Below, in pieces: positions 26,849-36,002 of a stretch of DNA of 64,000 bases (its first letter is position 1; every line of letters starts with the position of its first letter). A program made the position numbers and the translations under genes. The notes under the pieces are model-generated. The model did no database searches. It saw nothing but the letters and a program-made list of their open reading frames with translations, and was not told the DNA's origin. This DNA is from Bradyrhizobium diazoefficiens (GTDB taxonomy: Bacteria; Pseudomonadota; Alphaproteobacteria; Rhizobiales; Xanthobacteraceae): the NCBI RefSeq assembly GCF_018131185.1, contig NZ_JAFCJE010000004.1, forward strand, positions 124,001 through 188,000, given 5' to 3'.

Positions 26849-27302
26849 CTCGTTTCCTCGCCTGGGTGTTGTTGTTGGAGTTTCCTCTGGGAGACATTCT
26901 TATCGAGTTCTTGTTGTTGGATCTTCTTATTGGTGCTGTCGCCTGACGTGAGCATTCAGGCCACAGCAAATTGGTAGCGCGATCAGATCATGATTGATCG
27001 CGTCTGTCGAGAAAGCCGAACGGCTCCTCGTCTAGAACTAATGGTGTGCCCGCCACCCGCGTCGTCCGTCGACGCAGCCGTTCATTTTGCGACGCACACG
27101 TCGTGCAAGCGAGCCCTCGGACGATCCGTGCGCAATTACGCCGCAGTTTCGAATGAGCCTGCATAACCGCTTCGCGCGAAAGAGTTTTCGGGCGTGGACA
27201 GCAATCGGTTGCGTCTGGACCGCAAAGCGGGGGAAACGATAGAGTTGCGGTTTGTCGGGGCTCCGCCCCAACAGGCCAGTCAGATCGACGATGGAGACGA
27301 GA
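26849..27302. promoter_or_regulatory. 454-base divergent regulatory region with palindrome and CAA-rich leader
   Basis: On the minus strand the binding-protein leader carries two CCAACAACAA blocks (about 26862-26922), C/A-rich sequence of the kind bound by Hfq-dependent sRNAs such as AbcR. A perfect palindrome CGCGATCA-N9-TGATCGCG lies at 26978-27002 and could be an operator for either neighbour. The small minus-strand ORF across 27038-27310 overlaps the start of the next gene and lacks coding character. Confidence 0.45.
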
Positions 27303-28088
27303 ATGATCAACCCGGCGCCGTCAGCGCGGCTTCACATGCGGCGATGGTGCGTGCTGGGGGCCGTGCTCGCGCTGCTCTGCAACCCCGCGGCGGCCAATGC
27401 TCAAGGTCTGGTCAAAGGCGTTCAGGATGGTGCGGCGGCGGGGAACAAGGCGGCCGGTCCGGTCGGTGGCGTCCTTGGCGGCGCAATCGGCGGTGTGGTC
27501 GGCGTCTTCACCGGTGTGCTCGGCGTCGGCAACAACAATGGCAATCAGGCGCCACCCGCAAAGGACGCCGGCAAGGACACCGGGAAGGATGCCAAGCAGC
27601 AGGGCTCGGCCAAGGACAAGGATGCCAAGAACGCCAAAGGCAAGGGCGCCAAGGCGACCAAGGAGGCGAAGAACGCACCGCAGGGCAAGGATAAGGATGT
27701 CACCGTCCTCACCCAGCCCGGCGCGCCGCAGCAGACCGCCGAACAGATCGTCGCCAACAGCGATGCCTATATCGAGCGGATCAAGACCCAACTGAATCTC
27801 ACGCCCGACCAGGAGAAGCACTGGTACGGCTTCTCAAGCGCCATGCACTACCTGGGGCATAATGGTGCGGAGCGGCTCAACTTGCGGGTTGCGCGCGCCA
27901 AGCGGGATCCGCCCGACGACATCATCGAGCAGATGCGCAACGAGTCGCAGTTCCTGATCGACCGGGCCGCTGACCAGCGCAATGTCGCAGACGCGGCGGA
28001 GCCGCTCTTTTCGAGCCTCGATGACAAGCAGAAGCAAGTCTTCATTCAGGAGATGGTGCGCCTGAGCCACGAGCGCGGACTGGATTGA
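27303..28088 (+). CDS. LTXXQ-motif periplasmic protein with Lys-rich linker
   Basis: A 261-residue exported protein. After the signal peptide (ending AAANAQ) comes a Gly-rich stretch (GGVLGGAIGGVVGVFTGVLG), a Lys/Asp/Ala-rich low-complexity linker (about residues 85-135), and a C-terminal helical domain containing LNLTPDQEKHW, the LTxxQ motif of the Spy/CpxP-like family. Such proteins are periplasmic chaperone-like or stress sensors. The ATG at 27303 is preceded by GGAGACGA; an in-frame ATG at 27291 overlaps that site and is less likely. Confidence 0.85.
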   Translation: MINPAPSARLHMRRWCVLGAVLALLCNPAAANAQGLVKGVQDGAAAGNKAAGPVGGVLGGAIGGVVGVFTGVLGVGNNNGNQAPPAKDAGKDTGKDAKQQGSAKDKDAKNAKGKGAKATKEAKNAPQGKDKDVTVLTQPGAPQQTAEQIVANSDAYIERIKTQLNLTPDQEKHWYGFSSAMHYLGHNGAERLNLRVARAKRDPPDDIIEQMRNESQFLIDRAADQRNVADAAEPLFSSLDDKQKQVFIQEMVRLSHERGLD

Positions 28089-28200
28089 TCAAGTTGAATC
28101 GGATCGTGCGCGTCTGAATTAACGGCGCTGGCCACGAATTCGTGTATCCTCTCCGCAATTCGGTTATGGTTAGCTTCTTAAGGCTGACTGCGGGGTTGAT

Positions 28201-28578
28201 ATGGCGGACGGACTCTCCGTTTTCCTGGTCGAAGACGAGGCGTTGATCCGGATGATGATCGCCGACATGGTGGTGGAACTCGGCCACCACGTCGTCGCTG
28301 AAGCGGACAATGTCCGGGACGCCAGCGCGTTCGCCATGACCGCGCAATACGATCTGGCCATCCTCGACATCAATCTCATGGGCGTCTACGTCGATCCCGT
28401 CGCCGACTTGATCGAACGTCGCGGAAAGCCGTTTCTGTTCGCCACTGGTTACGGCCCCGAGCTGCTGCCGTCCTTGCTCCGGCGCAGGCCGATCCTGCGC
28501 AAGCCGATCGCTATGGATCAGCTCAAGGCGATGATCGATTCGATGTTTCCGGGAACTCCCGTTAAAGCGCAGCACTGA
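28201..28578 (+). CDS. Single-domain response regulator
   Basis: A 125-residue stand-alone receiver domain: acidic pair EDE near residue 11, phospho-acceptor Asp in LAILDINL near residue 57, conserved Thr/Ser-type position in FATGYG, and Lys in LRKPI. No output domain is present. Such proteins relay phosphate or bind partner proteins. No histidine kinase is adjacent, so the partner is unknown. The sequence VFLVEDEALIRMMIADMV is typical of rhizobial CheY-like proteins of the general stress and cell-cycle type. Confidence 0.88.
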   Translation: MADGLSVFLVEDEALIRMMIADMVVELGHHVVAEADNVRDASAFAMTAQYDLAILDINLMGVYVDPVADLIERRGKPFLFATGYGPELLPSLLRRRPILRKPIAMDQLKAMIDSMFPGTPVKAQH

Positions 28579-28657
28579 GAGCCGACTGGCGACGGCGAAG
28601 ATGCCGCGTGCAACGGCGATGCGGCGTTAGCGTCACGACGAGATGAGATCGAGCGCC

Positions 28658-28861
28658 TCAGCTACGACCGTTCTTCAGCACCGTGGCAATGGTGTGGGCC
28701 GTCATGGCCGCACGGTCCGAAGCGCGCTGCGCGGCGAGCCGGTCTCGCGCCTTCTCCTCGATCAAGAGATCGATCAGCGCCTGCCGCTTGTCCTCGTCAT
28801 CCGCCTCGCTCAGCAGGCGGTGATAGCGGTGATAGTCGAAACCCAGATCCTGCTTACGCAT
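28658..28861 (-). CDS. Small hypothetical helical protein, 67 residues
   Basis: MRKQDLGFDYHRYHRLLSEADDEDKRQALIDLLI... is highly charged and predicted helical, with no membrane segment. The ATG at 28861 follows a GGGGG ribosome-binding motif; an in-frame upstream ATG is less well placed. Its composition fits small conserved proteins of Bradyrhizobium with no known role. Confidence 0.6.
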   Translation of the reverse strand: MRKQDLGFDYHRYHRLLSEADDEDKRQALIDLLIEEKARDRLAAQRASDRAAMTAHTIATVLKNGRS

Positions 28862-28998
28862 GTTACGCCCCCGCAACTACGCCACACACACCTTGATTGT
28901 TTCTCATTGGGAACATGCAGGCAAGCATGTTCGTGCGTGGAACCGCACGTGCGCTGAATCATCTGTGAATATTGGAACCCGCAAATAGCGAGAGTGCC

Positions 28999-29991
28999 TC
29001 AATCCACGTTGTGGTCCGCGAACATCTTCAGGCCCACGAAGCTCGCGTCGGGCTTGATCACGAGGCTGGTCGGAATGTTGCGCAGATAATCCTGGAACCG
29101 GCCCTTGGCTTCGAAGCGCGCCCGGAAGGCGGAGGCCATCAGGAATTCAGGAAAACGCGGCACGATTCCGCCGGCGATATAGACACCGCCGCGGGCGCCG
29201 AACGTCACCGCGAGATTGCCGGCGACGGAACCAAGGATGGCGCAGAACATCTCCAGCGTCGCGCGGCTGACGGGACAACTTCCCTCCAGGGCGGCCTTGG
29301 TGATGCCGGCAGCGTCGCGCTGGGGCACCTGCGCGCCGTCGACCTCCGCCAAGGCTCCGTAGAGATTTTGCAGCCCGGAACCCGAAAGCGCGCCACGCTC
29401 GATGGAGACGTGGCCAAGGCGTCGGCGCAAGCACGTGATCACACGCTCCTCGCGTTCGTTCTCCGCCGGTAGGGTCGCGTGTCCGGCCTCGGTGACGACG
29501 GCCAGCCGCGCACCATGGCGGTCGATCAGACAGGAGACGCCAAAGCCGGTTCCGGGTCCGACCACCAGCAGCGGCTCACCGGGCAGGCCATTTTGTCCGC
29601 CGAGAGGGATCAGATCGGCAGGCTGCAAGGCGGGCAGGGACCAGGCGACCACCTCGAAATCGTTCAGCACATGGACGCTGTCGAAGCCGAGCGCCGGCTG
29701 TAGCTCGTTGCCGTCGATGACCCAGGGACTGTTGGTCATGACGCAGCGGTTGTTGGTGACGGGACCCGCGACGGCCAGCACGGCTCTCTGGGGCGGCTCG
29801 CCGCTGGACCGGCGTGCCAGGACGTCCGAAATGGCTTCCCGGACGGTCGGGAAGTCGGCGACCTTCACGTAATCGATCGGTCCGATCCGATCGAAATCCC
29901 CGCGGCCCAATTCGCCCTGGCTCAGCGCGAAGCGCGCATTGGTGCCGCCGATATCGGCGAGAAGAATTTGTCCTGTCTTGCCGATGTTCAT
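28999..29991 (-). CDS. glk: Glucokinase
   Basis: A 330-residue ROK-unrelated, Glk-type glucokinase that phosphorylates glucose with ATP. Visible motifs: LLADIGGTNARFAL (phosphate 1), VAGPVTNNRCVMTNSPWVID (sugar binding), LVVGPGTGFGVS (adenosine/phosphate 2) and EAGHATLP. The ATG at 29991 gives the usual N-terminus; 12 open codons upstream have no similarity. It is monocistronic. Confidence 0.93.
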   Translation of the reverse strand: MNIGKTGQILLADIGGTNARFALSQGELGRGDFDRIGPIDYVKVADFPTVREAISDVLARRSSGEPPQRAVLAVAGPVTNNRCVMTNSPWVIDGNELQPALGFDSVHVLNDFEVVAWSLPALQPADLIPLGGQNGLPGEPLLVVGPGTGFGVSCLIDRHGARLAVVTEAGHATLPAENEREERVITCLRRRLGHVSIERGALSGSGLQNLYGALAEVDGAQVPQRDAAGITKAALEGSCPVSRATLEMFCAILGSVAGNLAVTFGARGGVYIAGGIVPRFPEFLMASAFRARFEAKGRFQDYLRNIPTSLVIKPDASFVGLKMFADHNVD

Positions 29992-30100
29992 GACCTCGCG
30001 GCTGCCACCGCCTTCCGGCCGCGCCAACCCTGTCCTCCACGCCTTTGACCCGATCCGCCTGACGCGGACAGCGCGAGAATCCGCCCTTGGGTGCGGCTAG

Positions 30101-30241
30101 TCAACACGTTCGAAGCCAAACCGTTGCATCCTGCCACTGGTCGGTGACCAATTCGCGCAGGCCTTGCACGGTGTCGCCGGTTGCGAAGTCGCGCGGGAAG
30201 ACCGACACTGGGGACGGGTCTGGCGCCGGTGCGCCGGGCAC
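30101..30241 (-). CDS. Possible 46-residue ORF or gene remnant
   Basis: Read on the minus strand from a GTG at 30241, this ORF encodes VPGAPAPDPSPVSVFPRDFA and ends ...TGDTVQGLRELVTDQWQDATVWLRTC. The second half has natural-looking protein composition, better than the other two frames. No ribosome-binding site is evident. It may be a small gene or the 3' remnant of a lost one. It lies between divergent glk and pncA. Confidence 0.25.
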   Translation of the reverse strand: MPGAPAPDPSPVSVFPRDFATGDTVQGLRELVTDQWQDATVWLRTC

Positions 30242-30258
30242 ATTGAACGAGACCGGTC

Positions 30259-30885
30259 ATGAAGATCTCCGACTGCGACGTGCTGCTGGCGATCGACGTG
30301 CAGAACGATTTCTGCACCGGCGGCGCGCTTGCCGTTCCCGGCGGCGAGAAGGTCGTGCCTGCGATCAACCGAATCGCCAAAAAATTCGCCAACGTGGTCC
30401 TGACCCAGGACTGGCATCCGCGCGACCACGTCTCGTTCGCGACGAACCATGCGGGTAAGCAGCCGTTCCAGACCATCGAGCTCGATTACGGCACCCAGGT
30501 GCTCTGGCCGGCGCATTGCGTGCAGGGCACCTCGGGCGCCGAATTTCATCGCGATCTCGACGTCGCCAAAGCGAGTCTCGTCGTGCGCAAGGGGTTTCGC
30601 CGCGGCATCGATTCCTATTCGGCCTTGTTCGAGAACGACCATCGGACGGCGACAGGGTTGCTCGGGTATTTGCGCGAACGTGAGCTGAAGACCGTTTTTT
30701 TCGCCGGTCTCGCGCTGGACTTCTGCGTCCGCTTCTCGGCGGAGGATGCGCGCAAGGCCGGGTTGGAAGTGGCCGTCATCGAGGACGCCTGCCGCGGCAT
30801 CGATCTCGACGGCTCGGTGGCCGCGGCTCATCGAAGCTTTCGGGACCTCGGCATCTCCGTCGTCAGCCTCGAGGCGTTTCTGTAA
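30259..30885 (+). CDS. pncA: Nicotinamidase
   Basis: A 208-residue cysteine hydrolase converting nicotinamide to nicotinate for NAD+ salvage. The catalytic triad Asp13 (LLAIDVQNDF), Lys111 (VVRKGF) and Cys156 (LDFCVRF) is complete, and metal ligands Asp51, His53 and His86 are present (QDWHPRDH, WPAH). Length is normal for PncA. NAD+ synthetase follows two genes later on the same strand, so this is an NAD-related neighbourhood. Confidence 0.93.
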   Translation: MKISDCDVLLAIDVQNDFCTGGALAVPGGEKVVPAINRIAKKFANVVLTQDWHPRDHVSFATNHAGKQPFQTIELDYGTQVLWPAHCVQGTSGAEFHRDLDVAKASLVVRKGFRRGIDSYSALFENDHRTATGLLGYLRERELKTVFFAGLALDFCVRFSAEDARKAGLEVAVIEDACRGIDLDGSVAAAHRSFRDLGISVVSLEAFL

Positions 30886-30902
30886 GGACCTTGAGAAGAG
30901 TC

Positions 30903-32018
30903 ATGGTGGAAAAGATCGGCAAACAGCCGGGCGGATCGGATCATGCCACTGATGAGCCGCTGCTGTGGCCGTTTGCGGCGGCCCGGCTCGCGATGGACGC
31001 TTGCTTCTGGTGGGTCGAGCGCGGCCGGGCAGAGCAGGAAGAGAGCAACCTGCCGTGGACGACGCCCAGCAGCGTCGCGCTGGAACTCGCGACGATGCGT
31101 CTGCGTGATTGCACGCGGACGCGGTCCGGCCAGCCCGTGCTGGTCTGTGCGCCCTATGCGCTGCATCGGGCCCTGATCGCCGATTTCGCGCCCGGCCACA
31201 GCGTGGTGGGGTCCCTGCGAGACGGCGGGATCGACCGGATCTATCTCACCGATTGGCGGTCAGCGACGCCGGACATGCGCTATCTCTCGATCGACAGCTA
31301 TCTCGGCGATCTCAACGTCGCCATCGACGAGATCGGCGCGCCGGTCGATCTGGTCGGCCTGTGCCAGGGCGGTTGGCTGTCGCTGCTCTATGCGGCACGC
31401 TTTCCCGCCAAGGTCCGGCGGCTGGTGCTGGTCGGTGCTCCCGTGGACCTGTCGATCGATTCCTCGTTGTGCCGGGTCACCCGCAACGCACCCGAGATGG
31501 TCTACGACCAGCTCGTCGCCCGCGGCGGCGGCAATGTCAGTGGCGGGGAGATGCTCCGCTTGTGGTCCAAGGCGCCAAGCCGCGACGATATCGCAGCGGC
31601 GTTGCAGAGAGACCTGTCGGACGAGGAGGGCGCGGCGCTGCTCGCGCGCTTCGACCGCTGGAACGCGGAGACGCTCGATCTGCCGGGCAGATATTACCTG
31701 GAGACCGTCAACCGGATCTTCCGGGAAAACCAGATCGCCGGCGGTAGTTTCACCGCTCTCGGCCGCAAAGTCGATCTGAAGGACGTCAAGGCGCCGGTCT
31801 TCCTGCTTGCCGGGCTCGACGACGACGTCGTGCCGGCTGTGCAGGCACTCGCGACCGCCGGTCTCCTCGGCACGCCGCCCGCCTTCATTGCGGCGGCTTC
31901 CGAGCCGAGCAACCACCTTGGTCTGTTCATGGGCGCGCGCACCCACGCGCATGCCTGGCCGCGGATCGCCGACTGGCTGCGCGACGACCTGTCCGGCGTG
32001 CTGGCCCGCAGCGCCTGA
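30903..32018 (+). CDS. PhaC-like alpha/beta hydrolase (Cys-nucleophile PHA synthase/depolymerase family)
   Basis: A 371-residue alpha/beta-hydrolase-fold protein. The nucleophile elbow is GLCQGG, with Cys154 as in polyhydroxyalkanoate synthases, not the Ser of ordinary lipases. The Asp (LAGLDDDVVP) and His (SNHLGLF) of the triad are in the expected places. The opening AAARLAMDACFWWVERG resembles PhaC-associated N-termini. It is shorter than class I PhaC (~600) and close to class III/IV (~360). It may be a PHA synthase-like enzyme or intracellular depolymerase. It starts 17 bases after pncA. Confidence 0.75.
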   Translation: MVEKIGKQPGGSDHATDEPLLWPFAAARLAMDACFWWVERGRAEQEESNLPWTTPSSVALELATMRLRDCTRTRSGQPVLVCAPYALHRALIADFAPGHSVVGSLRDGGIDRIYLTDWRSATPDMRYLSIDSYLGDLNVAIDEIGAPVDLVGLCQGGWLSLLYAARFPAKVRRLVLVGAPVDLSIDSSLCRVTRNAPEMVYDQLVARGGGNVSGGEMLRLWSKAPSRDDIAAALQRDLSDEEGAALLARFDRWNAETLDLPGRYYLETVNRIFRENQIAGGSFTALGRKVDLKDVKAPVFLLAGLDDDVVPAVQALATAGLLGTPPAFIAAASEPSNHLGLFMGARTHAHAWPRIADWLRDDLSGVLARSA

Positions 32019-32156
32019 ACTCGCCGGGCGCCGCGGGCTATTCTGCAAATCCGTTATGCATGACGGCGGATGGCCTGCACGGGCCCCGGTCGATGGGCTA
32101 CATATGGTCCGGAGCTGACGGCTTCGGCAGCGAAGAGATCAAGGGTACTGCGCTCG

Positions 32157-34190
32157 ATGACTTTCCACTCGATCTACGCCCACGGATTTGCGCGCGTGGC
32201 GGCCTGTGTCACCACGTCCCATGTCGCCGATCCCTCGGCCAACGCGAAGGCGGTGCTGGCGGCGGCCGATGCCTGCCACGAGCAGTCGGTGGCGGTCGCC
32301 GTGTTTCCCGAGCTGTGCCTGTCCGGCTATGCGATCGAGGATCTGGTCAAGCAGGATCCGCTGCTCGATGCGGTCGAGCGCGGCCTTCTGAGCATCGTCG
32401 AGGCCTCGGCGGGATTGATGACCGTCCTGGTCGTCGGCGCGCCGCTGCGCTTCGGTCATCGCATCTACAACTGCGCCGTGGTCATTCATCGCGGCAACAT
32501 TCTCGGCGTGGTGCCCAAAAGCTACCTGCCGACCTACCGCGAATTCTACGAAGGGCGGCATTTCGCTTCCGGCGCCGGCATTGCCGGAGAGACGATCTCC
32601 TTTGGTGGGGTGCATGCACCGTTCGGCGTCGACCTCCTGTTTTCGGCCGAGGACGTCCCAGGCCTCACCATCGGCGTCGAAATCTGCGAGGACATGTGGA
32701 TTCCGGTGACGCCAGCCTCGGAGCTCGCGCTCGCCGGCGCCAGCGTGCTGATCAATCTCTCAGGCAGTCCGATCACGATCGGCCGGGCCCGCTCACGCGC
32801 GCTGCTGTGTCAATCGACGTCGGCGCGCTGCCTTGCGGCCTACGTTTACTCCGCCGCAGGGGCAGGGGAATCGACTACCGATCTCTCCTGGGATGGCCAG
32901 ACCTCGATCTACGAGAACGGCGTGCTGTTGGCCGAGGGCGAGCGGTTCCGCCAGGGCGGCCAGATCACCACGGCCGACATCGATCTCGACCTGCTCAGGC
33001 AGGAACGCGCGCTGATGGGCACCTTCGATGACAACCGCCGCCAGCGCGAGGCGTTTTTCCGCAAGGTGACATTCGCCCTGAAGCCGCCGGCCGCCGACAT
33101 CGGCTTCCTGCGCAAGATCGAGCGCTTCCCATTCGTGCCAAGCGACGAAAGCCTGCTCGAGCAGGATTGCTACGAGGCCTACAACATCCAGGTCGCAGGC
33201 CTCGTGCAGCGCATGCGCGCGACCGGCACCAAGCGCGTCGTGATCGGCGTCTCGGGCGGGCTCGATTCTACCCACGCATTGATCGTCGCCGCCAAAGCGG
33301 TCGATCTGCTCGGTCTGCCCCGCGAAAACATCCTGGCCTACACCATGCCGGGCTTTGCCACCGGCAGCGAGAGCAAGACGCATGCGCTGGCGCTGATGCA
33401 GGCGTTGCACACAAGCTGGCAGGAGCTCGACATCCGCACCACGGCGACGCAGATGCTGAAGGACATCGGCCATCCTTTCGGCCAGGGCCAGAAGGTCTAC
33501 GACGTCACCTTCGAGAACGTGCAGGCGGGCCTGCGCACGGACTATTTGTTCCGGCTCGCCAACCATCATGGTGGCATCGTCATCGGAACTGGCGATCTCT
33601 CCGAACTCGCGCTCGGCTGGTGTACCTATGGCGTCGGCGACCAGATGGCGCATTACAACGTCAATTCCGGCGTGCCGAAAACGCTGATTCAGCATCTGAT
33701 CCGCTGGGTGATTTCCTCGAAGCAGTTCAGCGACGACGTCAACCGGACGCTCGGCTCGATCCTGGTGGCCGAAATCTCGCCCGAGCTCGTGCCGGTCGAG
33801 GCCGGCGAGAAGCCGCAGAGCACGGAAGCGGCCGTCGGGCCCTACGAGCTGCAGGATTTCAACCTGTTCTACACACTGCGCTTCGGCATGCGTCCGTCCA
33901 AGATCGCCTTCATGGCGCAACACGCCTGGAAGGACGTCGCCAAGGGCGAATGGCCGCCGGCGTTCCCGAGCGACCGGCGCAAGGCCTACGAGCTTCCCGA
34001 GATCCGGCGCTGGCTCGAAGTGTTCCTGCGCCGCTTCTTTGCCTTTAGCCAATTCAAGCGCTCGGCGATGCCGAACGGGCCGAAGGTCTCGGCCGGCGGG
34101 TCGCTGTCACCGCGCGGTGACTGGCGTGCGCCGTCGGATGCGAGCGCGGCGGCGTGGCTCGAGGATCTCGAACGGAACGTGCCCAGCTGA
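32157..34190 (+). CDS. nadE: Glutamine-dependent NAD+ synthetase
   Basis: A 677-residue two-domain enzyme converting nicotinate adenine dinucleotide to NAD+ with glutamine-derived ammonia. The N-terminal nitrilase-type glutaminase has the Glu-Lys-Cys triad (FPELCLSGYA, PKSYLPTYREFYE, GVEICEDMW). The C-terminal synthetase has the PP-loop GVSGGLDSTHALIV. Length matches the long bacterial NadE form. The ATG at 32157 gives the family start MTFHSIYAHGFARVAAC; the open frame upstream to 32070 does not match. PncA upstream supplies nicotinate for the same pathway. Confidence 0.95.
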   Translation: MTFHSIYAHGFARVAACVTTSHVADPSANAKAVLAAADACHEQSVAVAVFPELCLSGYAIEDLVKQDPLLDAVERGLLSIVEASAGLMTVLVVGAPLRFGHRIYNCAVVIHRGNILGVVPKSYLPTYREFYEGRHFASGAGIAGETISFGGVHAPFGVDLLFSAEDVPGLTIGVEICEDMWIPVTPASELALAGASVLINLSGSPITIGRARSRALLCQSTSARCLAAYVYSAAGAGESTTDLSWDGQTSIYENGVLLAEGERFRQGGQITTADIDLDLLRQERALMGTFDDNRRQREAFFRKVTFALKPPAADIGFLRKIERFPFVPSDESLLEQDCYEAYNIQVAGLVQRMRATGTKRVVIGVSGGLDSTHALIVAAKAVDLLGLPRENILAYTMPGFATGSESKTHALALMQALHTSWQELDIRTTATQMLKDIGHPFGQGQKVYDVTFENVQAGLRTDYLFRLANHHGGIVIGTGDLSELALGWCTYGVGDQMAHYNVNSGVPKTLIQHLIRWVISSKQFSDDVNRTLGSILVAEISPELVPVEAGEKPQSTEAAVGPYELQDFNLFYTLRFGMRPSKIAFMAQHAWKDVAKGEWPPAFPSDRRKAYELPEIRRWLEVFLRRFFAFSQFKRSAMPNGPKVSAGGSLSPRGDWRAPSDASAAAWLEDLERNVPS

Positions 34191-34223
34191 TCGGGGCGCG
34201 GATCGACATGGGGAGATGATCGG

Positions 34224-34607
34224 ATGTCGGCCGGGGATGGGGCAGAAGCGGGCGGAGAGGCCGGGGTCGTCAACGGCCTCTACATCTTCGACATCGAGAT
34301 GCGCGACGGCAAGCGCGGGCAGGCCAGAGGCGTGGTCGTGCTCAGCGATGGCCGCATCATGGGCGGCGACAGCTTCTTCTACTACACGGGGAGCTACACG
34401 TTCCGGAACGGCAAGTGGCGGGGCGACATGATCGTCAATCAGCACACCGAAGCCGTCGGCAGGACGCTCGCATTCGGCGGCCGGGAGGTCACCTGCGGTT
34501 TCTCGGGTGACTATTCCGCCGGTGGCGCCGAAGTCGAAGGCATGGCGCTGGTCGGCAAAACCACCGTGACATTCACGGCCCGCCTCACACTCAAGGACGC
34601 GATGTAA
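34224..34607 (+). CDS. GrlR-like domain protein
   Basis: A 127-residue protein with the pattern of GrlR (the LEE type III secretion negative regulator): GLYIFDIEMRDGKRGQARGVVVLSDGRIMGGDSFFYYTGSYTFRNG, then VNQHTE. The fold is a small lipocalin-like beta barrel. No type III secretion genes are near, and free-standing GrlR-like proteins are common in Bradyrhizobium, so a T3SS role should not be assumed. GGGGAGA lies before the ATG. It starts 33 bases after nadE. Confidence 0.75.
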   Translation: MSAGDGAEAGGEAGVVNGLYIFDIEMRDGKRGQARGVVVLSDGRIMGGDSFFYYTGSYTFRNGKWRGDMIVNQHTEAVGRTLAFGGREVTCGFSGDYSAGGAEVEGMALVGKTTVTFTARLTLKDAM

Positions 34608-34638
34608 GTCCCGCGTGATCGGCCCTCGTTCCTGCTCA

Positions 34639-34663
34639 GGAACCTTCGCACCCACAGAACGTT
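34639..34663 (+). promoter_or_regulatory. EcfG-type general stress response promoter
   Basis: GGAAC (34639-34643), 16 bases, CGTT (34660-34663) is a perfect match to the alphaproteobacterial EcfG consensus GGAAC-N16/17-CGTT. It lies 37 bases before the ATG of the DUF1236 gene, the right distance to drive it under PhyR-NepR-EcfG control. Confidence 0.7.
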
Positions 34664-34699
34664 CGCGTCTGTTGTTGCGAATTGTCGAGGAGAGGGACC

Positions 34700-35962
34700 A
34701 TGCGTCAACACTTGATGTTATCGACCGCGGCCATCGGGCTCATGCTTGCGTCCGGCATTGCCTATGCCCAAGGGCCCGGTGAGCGCAGAGACGAGCCGAG
34801 ACGGACCGAGGAGCCGGCGAAAGGCGCTGCGCCGCAGCGTGGCGGCGCCCAAGAACGGGTTCAAGAGCGTACACAAGGTGCCCAGGAGCGACTGCAGGGC
34901 GCGGGCCGCGAGGACAAGGGCGGCGGCGCGGCCAAGCAGCAGGCGAATGACGACAAACGTCAGCCTGCCAGTTCTGCCGAGCGTAACCAGCCGAAGGCCG
35001 GGGATCAGGCACAAGAATCCCGTGAGCCTGCGCGCGATCGCAACCGTGAGGCGGAGAGCGCGAAACCGGGACGCGACAGCAAGAGCAGCGCTGACACGAA
35101 GCAGGACAAGTCAGCCCCGCAAAAATCGACGGCCGAGTCCGAGAAGTCCAAGGCGGGCCCGGCTGGCCAGCAGAACGAGCGGACCGGAGCTACGGCCAAC
35201 CAGAACGAGCGTAACCAGGCCCAGCCGCCGCGCAATGCCGCCGAGCAGCAGCCGCCCGCGCAGCAAAACGACCGGCCGGCTACCGCGACGGACACTAACC
35301 GGGCGGCTCCGACCAACAATGCGCAGACCGCTCCTGGCACCTCTACCACGCAGACCAATCAAGCCAATCAGACGACGCAGACCAACACGCAGGTCAATCA
35401 GCAGACCCAGGTGACGTCCGAGAAGCAGGTGCGGATCTCCGAAACGGTGAGCCGTGCACGCCTCGCTCAGCCGGAGCGAAATCTGAACATTTCGATCCGG
35501 GTCGGCGAGACGATTCCCCCGCGCGTGCGTCTCCATCGGCTTCCGCCCGAGATCGTCTCGATCGAGCCTGCCTATCGGGACTATGAATATTTCGCGACGG
35601 AGGACGAGGTCATCATCGTCGAGCCGCGCTCGCATCGCATCGTCAGCCAGGTGCCCCGCGATCCGTCGCGGGCCCGCGCGCAGATGGGCGGTGGCGCCGG
35701 CCAGAGCCAGAGCATGGCGGCGACCGGGGCAAGCCCCGTTAACTGCCAGATCATGCGGCGAGATGCCTCCGGCAATGTCGCACAGGCGGAACCCTCAACC
35801 GTGGGCTCGACCGCACGCACGGATTCCCTCAGCGTGATCGTCCAGATGCCCGGCGGCGGCTCGTCCGCCCCGATCGCACTCGGCGCTCCCGCGGGCAATA
35901 TCGTGGTCGCAACGCAAGGGCAGGGCGACTGCACGGTGACGCTCGAGCCGCAAGCGCGCTAG
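34700..35962 (+). CDS. DUF1236 domain protein with long disordered N-region
   Basis: A 420-residue exported protein: signal peptide (MRQHLMLSTAAIGLMLASGIAYAQ), about 220 residues of low-complexity sequence rich in Glu/Arg/Lys/Gln then Gln/Asn/Thr (residues ~25-245), and a DUF1236 module (SIRVGETIPPRVRLHRLPPEIVSIEPAYRDYEYFATEDEVIIVEPRSHRIV), followed by a second small region with two cysteines. DUF1236 proteins are periplasmic or envelope-associated with unknown role and often stress-induced. The EcfG promoter just upstream supports induction in stress. Confidence 0.85.
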   Translation: MRQHLMLSTAAIGLMLASGIAYAQGPGERRDEPRRTEEPAKGAAPQRGGAQERVQERTQGAQERLQGAGREDKGGGAAKQQANDDKRQPASSAERNQPKAGDQAQESREPARDRNREAESAKPGRDSKSSADTKQDKSAPQKSTAESEKSKAGPAGQQNERTGATANQNERNQAQPPRNAAEQQPPAQQNDRPATATDTNRAAPTNNAQTAPGTSTTQTNQANQTTQTNTQVNQQTQVTSEKQVRISETVSRARLAQPERNLNISIRVGETIPPRVRLHRLPPEIVSIEPAYRDYEYFATEDEVIIVEPRSHRIVSQVPRDPSRARAQMGGGAGQSQSMAATGASPVNCQIMRRDASGNVAQAEPSTVGSTARTDSLSVIVQMPGGGSSAPIALGAPAGNIVVATQGQGDCTVTLEPQAR

Positions 35963-36002
35963 CCGACGGACCACGCCGAAACGACAGCGCACCGCCCAGA
36001 TG

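Noticed and set aside
27038..27310. 90-codon minus ORF upstream of the LTXXQ gene
   Set aside because: It overlaps the start of a supported gene, and its sequence has no coding character.
28915..28940. EcfG promoter at GGGAACATGC...GTTCG
   Set aside because: The spacing between GGAAC and GTT is 14 bases, too short; it is better seen as an inverted repeat GAACATGC/GCATGTTC.
34224..34607. Evidence for a type III secretion locus from the GrlR-like protein
   Set aside because: No secretion or effector genes are nearby and free-standing GrlR-like proteins occur without T3SS.
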